This document shows positions 6,612 to 9,793 of a stretch of DNA of 9,793 nt, in pieces. The notes under the pieces are model-generated. The model was not told where the DNA came from. It made no database searches and saw nothing but the letters and a program-made list of their open reading frames with translations. The translations under genes and the position numbers were made by a program. Source of the DNA: Pirellulaceae bacterium (GTDB taxonomy: Bacteria > Planctomycetota > Planctomycetia > Pirellulales > Pirellulaceae); assembly GCA_020846515.1 (NCBI GenBank), contig JADLDX010000670.1, positions 1 through 9,793 on the forward strand, in the 5' to 3' direction. Within the stretch, counting starts at the first letter, position 1; each line of letters begins with the position of its first letter.

Positions 6612-7334
6612 TTAGGTTTCGTGCGTGGATGGGGCGGCAACCGGCTTCTTTAATTCGAGATTCGACAGGTGCAGAAGCAGACAGTAGCGGTCACCTGAGG
6701 TACGGCCTTCCAGGAAGCCGCGATAGGGAGAGCCGCCACGGCGCAGGATCAGCGGTTGATTGGCTTTGGGCCCCGCACCGACCAGCATCAGACTCTGCTT
6801 CGACTCGAGTTCTTTGGCCATGGCGTAAAGAAAATCATAGGTCAGGCCATTGATATGTTTCAGTTGTACTTTCGTCGAGAAGACGAACTTCCGCAGAGCT
6901 TCGTCTTTGGCGATCATCTTGCCGGACCAGCGCAGGGGCGTCTCTGGGGTTACATTGGGCAGGGGCATCGCGCGGGGACGTCGATCACGTTGGCTGCCAT
7001 CGGGATTGCGCACGATCTCGAACTGTTCGACCGCATGCGCAATCTGCCGCTGCGTATCGACCAAGACGCGCGATGTGTTTTGTAAGAAACAACCGATCCA
7101 CTCCAAGTCGATCTCGGGGTCGCCATCGATTAGGCGTTGACTAAGGGTTGCCGGATCACCAGCCTCGGCCAGCAGCGCCGGATACTCATGCTCGATCGTG
7201 GACTTCACGAACCGTACATTTACCGATGCGCGACCATTGGGATCCAGCCAGCGCACGCGCAAGGGTGCAGCGACACTGCTCATACTGACGACGGCATCGC
7301 GACCAGCACTGTTGCTTATACTCAGTTCCGCCAT
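6612..7334 (-). CDS. Conserved-looking protein of unknown function, linked to the ligase
   Basis: 240 aa, not recognised. It has no signal peptide, membrane segment or obvious catalytic signature. Visible features are an N-terminal beta-rich stretch (LRVRWLDPNGRASVNVRFV, 25-43), a helical middle with LEWIGCFLQNTSRVLVDTQ (77-95), a basic patch near 115-121 (QRDRRPR), and a C-terminal half containing VQLKHINGLTYDFLYAMAK (156-174), then LMLVGAGPKANQPLILRRGG (182-201). The start is the first in-frame ATG; no Shine-Dalgarno is seen. The ligase begins 10 bp after its stop, implying co-transcription and probably a shared task, for example a substrate-binding or accessory subunit. That role is inferred from context only. 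Confidence 0.8.
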   Translation of the reverse strand: MAELSISNSAGRDAVVSMSSVAAPLRVRWLDPNGRASVNVRFVKSTIEHEYPALLAEAGDPATLSQRLIDGDPEIDLEWIGCFLQNTSRVLVDTQRQIAHAVEQFEIVRNPDGSQRDRRPRAMPLPNVTPETPLRWSGKMIAKDEALRKFVFSTKVQLKHINGLTYDFLYAMAKELESKQSLMLVGAGPKANQPLILRRGGSPYRGFLEGRTSGDRYCLLLHLSNLELKKPVAAPSTHET

Positions 7335-7424
7335 AGTGGATTTGCCTGGTTGGTGTGAGGATCAGACTTTCGACATTGCATCCGAGCAGTCGACCGTTTT
7401 TATATCAATGCTGATCTGTATGAT

Positions 7425-7454
7425 GCTTATCTAAATCATGCTTCACTAAATCAT
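7425..7454 (-). repeat. 15-bp tandem duplication over the 205-aa gene's stop codon
   Basis: On the minus strand two adjacent 15-bp units, starting ATGATTTAGTGAAGC and ATGATTTAGATAAGC, match at 13 of 15 bases. The first unit holds the last two codons and the TAG stop of the 205-aa gene. The rest of the 111-bp gap (7335-7445) is AT-rich (for example TATATCAA on the plus strand) with no gene and no clear promoter pair. Confidence 0.6.
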
Positions 7455-8063
7455 ACTGAAGTCCATATCGTCACTCTCGGACTCGTCATCGCTGACCTCT
7501 TCTTCGACGGTGGCGGCTACTTGCTGCAAGCCGATGTATTCGATCGCCGTACTACTGCCCACGGCCATGAAGACATCGCCGGCGTCGTTGCAGAGCAAGA
7601 AGGCGACATCGGCCTCCAAGCCGCCACGATAGCTGTAGGCAAACTTGTAGATCGCACCGTCGCGGAGTTTGGCGATCAGCGCATGATCGACGGTCTCTGT
7701 TTCCATGGCATAAATGCCACGAATGGAGTGCTCCAGATACTCATCGGCCGAAACCGGCTCGCCCAACTCGATCGGCGCGGTGAACGACGATGGGACTGGC
7801 TCGAGAGCTTGCCCACTTAAATCGACTGGTCTAAGTTGCGATTTTTCACACCATAGCCCATCGGCTGACAAGTAGCCAATGCCTGTGCCACCACGCCCGA
7901 TGATCGTGTGACCATCATCGGCTAAGGTAGCCATTTCGCATTTCATGCCATGTTCGTCCAGCACTTCAATATCTTTGTAGCCGTAGAGCTTAGCGCGATC
8001 GACCTTGTTCAGGTCAAAGGCGATGTCGCTGCCGTCGAGTTTAAAAACCAGTGGCTTTGCCAT
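7446..8063 (-). CDS. Protein of unknown function with acidic C-terminal tail
   Basis: 205 aa. The opening (MAKPLVFKLDGSDIAFDLNK, then VDRAKLYGYKDIEVLD) and the central IIGRGGTGIGYLSADGLW (54-71) look like a conserved small-protein family, but I cannot name a domain or function. It has no signal peptide or membrane segment. Residues 187-201 are a run of Glu, Asp and Ser (EEEVSDDESESDDMD) ending in DFSMI, probably disordered; such tails can mimic nucleic acid or bind a partner, which here is speculation. It is the first gene of the leftward group (205-aa, 240-aa, ligase, EAD1 protease), separated from the 240-aa gene by 111 bp, and is divergent from the DUF1800 gene. The start is the only suitable ATG; no good Shine-Dalgarno is seen. 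Confidence 0.8.
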   Translation of the reverse strand: MAKPLVFKLDGSDIAFDLNKVDRAKLYGYKDIEVLDEHGMKCEMATLADDGHTIIGRGGTGIGYLSADGLWCEKSQLRPVDLSGQALEPVPSSFTAPIELGEPVSADEYLEHSIRGIYAMETETVDHALIAKLRDGAIYKFAYSYRGGLEADVAFLLCNDAGDVFMAVGSSTAIEYIGLQQVAATVEEEVSDDESESDDMDFSMI

Positions 8064-8130
8064 AGCGAGGGCGGAATTCCTGCGACGAGTAGATTTGCCT
8101 GCAACGAATAGACTTAAGAGAGGTGCGGCT

Positions 8131-8160
8131 ATTCTAAGCAGACACTTACTCGATTGCCAC
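8131..8160 (-). promoter_or_regulatory. Candidate sigma70-type promoter for the leftward gene group
   Basis: On the minus strand GTGGCA (8160-8155, 4/6 to TTGACA) is followed after 18 bp by TAGAAT (8136-8131, 5/6 to TATAAT). This would start transcription about 60 bp before the ATG at 8063. The 164-bp divergent gap also has TACAAT at 8173-8178 (+), possibly a -10 for the DUF1800 gene without a good -35, and an imperfect direct repeat GCGACGAGTAGATTT/GCAACGAATAGACTT at 8082 and 8101. Confidence 0.3.
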
Positions 8161-8216
8161 TGTGCTTGGGGTTACAATCGGTGATGGCGACTTGCTTTTG
8201 ACGTCATGTTCTTACC

Positions 8217-8220
8217 AGGT
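8217..8220 (+). promoter_or_regulatory. Shine-Dalgarno-like AGGT deciding the DUF1800 start
   Basis: AGGT lies 7 bp before the ATG at 8228. This supports 8228 over the upstream in-frame GTG at 8162, whose reading would pass through the TACAAT box and add 22 residues that do not resemble the family. Confidence 0.4.
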
Positions 8221-8227
8221 GTACGCT

Positions 8228-9607
8228 ATGCAGGTCATGCAAAGTGCGAATCCATTTCATCAGGTCGACCCTCAGTGGGCCTGGTCGGCTTGGACACCAA
8301 CCCAGGATCAGCCTTGGGATACCATGCGGGCTGGGCATCTGTATCGTCGAGCCGCCTTTGGGGCCGATCACCTGACACTCAAAGCGGCCGCAGCCGGTTC
8401 ACTCTCTGCGACACTGGATGCGCTCTTGGATACCAGCCAGAGCGACCCCGTTTTTCAACAGGCATCCCAGCAATTGGCCCAGAGTGCCTTGGGCGCGAAC
8501 GACCCGAAGGCGTTGTCGGTCTGGTGGCTGCATGACATGTTTCACACGCCCACGCCACTGCTGGAAAAGATGACACTCTTCTGGCATGGGCACTTTGCTA
8601 CCGGTGCCGAAAAGGTGAAAGAGACGCAAGTCATGCTGGATCAAAATCGATTGATCCGGCGGCATGCACTCGGCAGCGTGCGCGCCATGGTGCATGGCAT
8701 TGCCAAAGATCCGGCCATGCTGGTTTATTTGGACAGCGCCGTCAATCGTAAGGCTCATCCCAACGAGAACTTTGCGCGCGAGCTCATGGAATTGTTTTGT
8801 TTGGGAGAAGGCAACTACAGCGAACAAGACGTACAGCAACTGGCCCGTTGTTTTACTGGCTGGGAAGTTCGACGAAATCAGTTTCGATTCAACAACTATC
8901 AACACGATGCGGGTAAGAAGAGTTTATTGGGCAGTCAAAACATCGATACCGGGGAACAAGCCGTAGACGTGGTATTGGACAATCCCCAAGCGGCGCGATT
9001 CGTAGTGGGCAAACTGTTTCGGTTTTTCATCGCCGATGAACCATCTCCGCCACTGGCCCTACTTGAACCGCTGGCTCAGCAACTCGTAACGGAACAGTGG
9101 CAGGTCGCCGGCGTTGTGCGACGCATGCTGGGTAGTCAGTTAATGTTTTCTGATATAGTCCGTGGTCGTAAGATTCGCTCGCCGATCGATTGGGCCTTCA
9201 ACTGGATGAAGGCGAGCAGGATTTCAACGAACCTGAAAAAATTAAGCGAATTGCTGGCCGAGTTAGGGCAGTCGGTTTTCTTTCCACCCAACGTCAAGGG
9301 ATGGGATGGCGGTCGAGCTTGGATCAATTCGTCGACCTTGGTGGGACGAACAAACTTGATCAATCAAGTAATGCGCGATGGTGCCACGCGTTGGGACGGC
9401 GGCACGATAGAAGATTTTTGGCGACGCGAACGCGTAAGCTCAAGCGAAGGCCTGGTGGCCTGGATCCAGCGGGTGATGCTGGCCGTGCCGCTGAGCGATG
9501 AGAGGCGGCAAACTCTGATCCAGGCGTTAGAGTCGACCGGTGGTTTCCAGCGCCGAGTGGATTGCCTGGTGTTAGCGGCCGCGTTTCCAGAAATGCAGCT
9601 CATGTGA
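8228..9607 (+). CDS. DUF1800 family protein
   Basis: 459 aa, close to the usual length of DUF1800 proteins. Hallmarks in order: HLYRRAAFGA (37-46), WWLHDMFHTPTPLLEKMTLFW (partly, from 99), WHGHFAT (119-125), DPAMLVYLD (161-169), PNENFARELMELF (178-190), EGNYSEQDV (194-202), ARCFTGW (206-212) and near the end FFPPNVKGWDGGRAWINSS (351-369). The biochemical role of DUF1800 is unestablished; in planctomycetes it is commonly encoded just upstream of a DUF1501 protein, and that arrangement is repeated here with a 100-bp gap. No clear N-terminal signal peptide is seen. It is divergent from the putative conflict genes and probably not part of them. Confidence 0.9.
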   Translation: MQVMQSANPFHQVDPQWAWSAWTPTQDQPWDTMRAGHLYRRAAFGADHLTLKAAAAGSLSATLDALLDTSQSDPVFQQASQQLAQSALGANDPKALSVWWLHDMFHTPTPLLEKMTLFWHGHFATGAEKVKETQVMLDQNRLIRRHALGSVRAMVHGIAKDPAMLVYLDSAVNRKAHPNENFARELMELFCLGEGNYSEQDVQQLARCFTGWEVRRNQFRFNNYQHDAGKKSLLGSQNIDTGEQAVDVVLDNPQAARFVVGKLFRFFIADEPSPPLALLEPLAQQLVTEQWQVAGVVRRMLGSQLMFSDIVRGRKIRSPIDWAFNWMKASRISTNLKKLSELLAELGQSVFFPPNVKGWDGGRAWINSSTLVGRTNLINQVMRDGATRWDGGTIEDFWRRERVSSSEGLVAWIQRVMLAVPLSDERRQTLIQALESTGGFQRRVDCLVLAAAFPEMQLM

Positions 9608-9707
9608 CTGGCGCCTGACCGGATTTGCTGCCTGCCTGATTTACTGATGACCTGTCTTGATGATGAATAGTACAGAAGGTCAATAGAACCATGGATAAAG
9701 TGAACCT

Positions 9708-9793
9708 ATGAGCGCATCACGCCGACAGTTTTTGAATCGATCCTGCGGGGTAGGGACAGGTGTAGCCATGGCGACACTTGCGCCGCAGCCCTG
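9708..9793 (+). CDS. DUF1501 family protein, N-terminal fragment (Tat leader)
   Basis: Only 28 codons fall in the window. The product begins MSASRRQFLNRSCG and continues into a small/hydrophobic stretch (VGTGVAMATLAP), a twin-arginine signal peptide with the SRRQFL core, suggesting export of the folded protein. Position immediately downstream of a DUF1800 gene plus this leader is typical of DUF1501 (sulfatase-like, alkaline-phosphatase-superfamily) proteins. The assignment rests on context and leader only, since the domain lies beyond the edge. An ATG at 9691 gives only six codons before TGA and is not the start. Confidence 0.7.
   Translation, partial: MSASRRQFLNRSCGVGTGVAMATLAPQP

Noticed and set aside
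8154..8178. TTGCCA ... TACAAT as a promoter for DUF1800
   Set aside because: The spacer is only 13 bp, too short for a sigma70 promoter; only the TACAAT box is mentioned as a possible -10.
8399..8905. 168-codon minus-strand open frame inside DUF1800
   Set aside because: Antisense to strongly conserved DUF1800 motifs; no start signal or family resemblance.
9608..9707. Small gene or terminator between DUF1800 and DUF1501
   Set aside because: The only ATG (9691) gives six codons and no stem-loop with a T-run is visible; treated as a plain spacer.

Overview
The window most likely comes from a planctomycete, probably Pirellulaceae. The best pointer is a DUF1800 gene followed directly by the start of a DUF1501 gene with a twin-arginine leader, a pair typical of that phylum. 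Weak or absent Shine-Dalgarno sites and intergenic regions full of short structured repeats fit this. GC looks moderate by eye. I see no tRNA, rRNA or CRISPR array.

Left third (+ strand): a class 3 lipase-like hydrolase whose frame runs off the left edge, then a large trypsin-like protease fused to a DRGH-type DNA/RNA nonspecific endonuclease. The latter has an intact catalytic set for both enzymes and no visible signal peptide. It converges on a 303-bp intergenic region (3412-3714) built almost wholly of hairpins, a 27-bp tandem repeat and a 30-bp inverted repeat; one arm supplies the stop codon of the next gene.

Middle (- strand, read right to left from 8063 to 3715): a 205-aa protein of unknown function with an acidic tail, a 240-aa protein of unknown function, an ATP-dependent ligase-like nucleotidyltransferase with a long C-terminal extension (starting 10 bp after the 240-aa gene), and a second trypsin-like protease carrying an N-terminal Effector-Associated Domain 1 (EAD1). 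A 103-bp MITE-like element with 12-bp inverted ends and perfect 8-bp flanking duplications sits between the ligase and the EAD1 protease, directly beside the ligase stop codon.

Right end (+ strand): DUF1800 and the first 28 codons of DUF1501, divergent from the 205-aa gene and probably unrelated housekeeping or secretory cargo.

How the parts may work together: EAD1 domains are known death-fold-like adaptors that recruit effectors in bacterial conflict (immunity or programmed-death) systems. A recruitable protease, a protease-nuclease fusion, a lipase and a nucleic-acid ligase side by side suggest a multi-effector conflict locus attacking proteins, nucleic acids and lipids. The domain calls are strong. 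That these genes form one system is inference; the expected EAD1-bearing sensor partner is not in the window.
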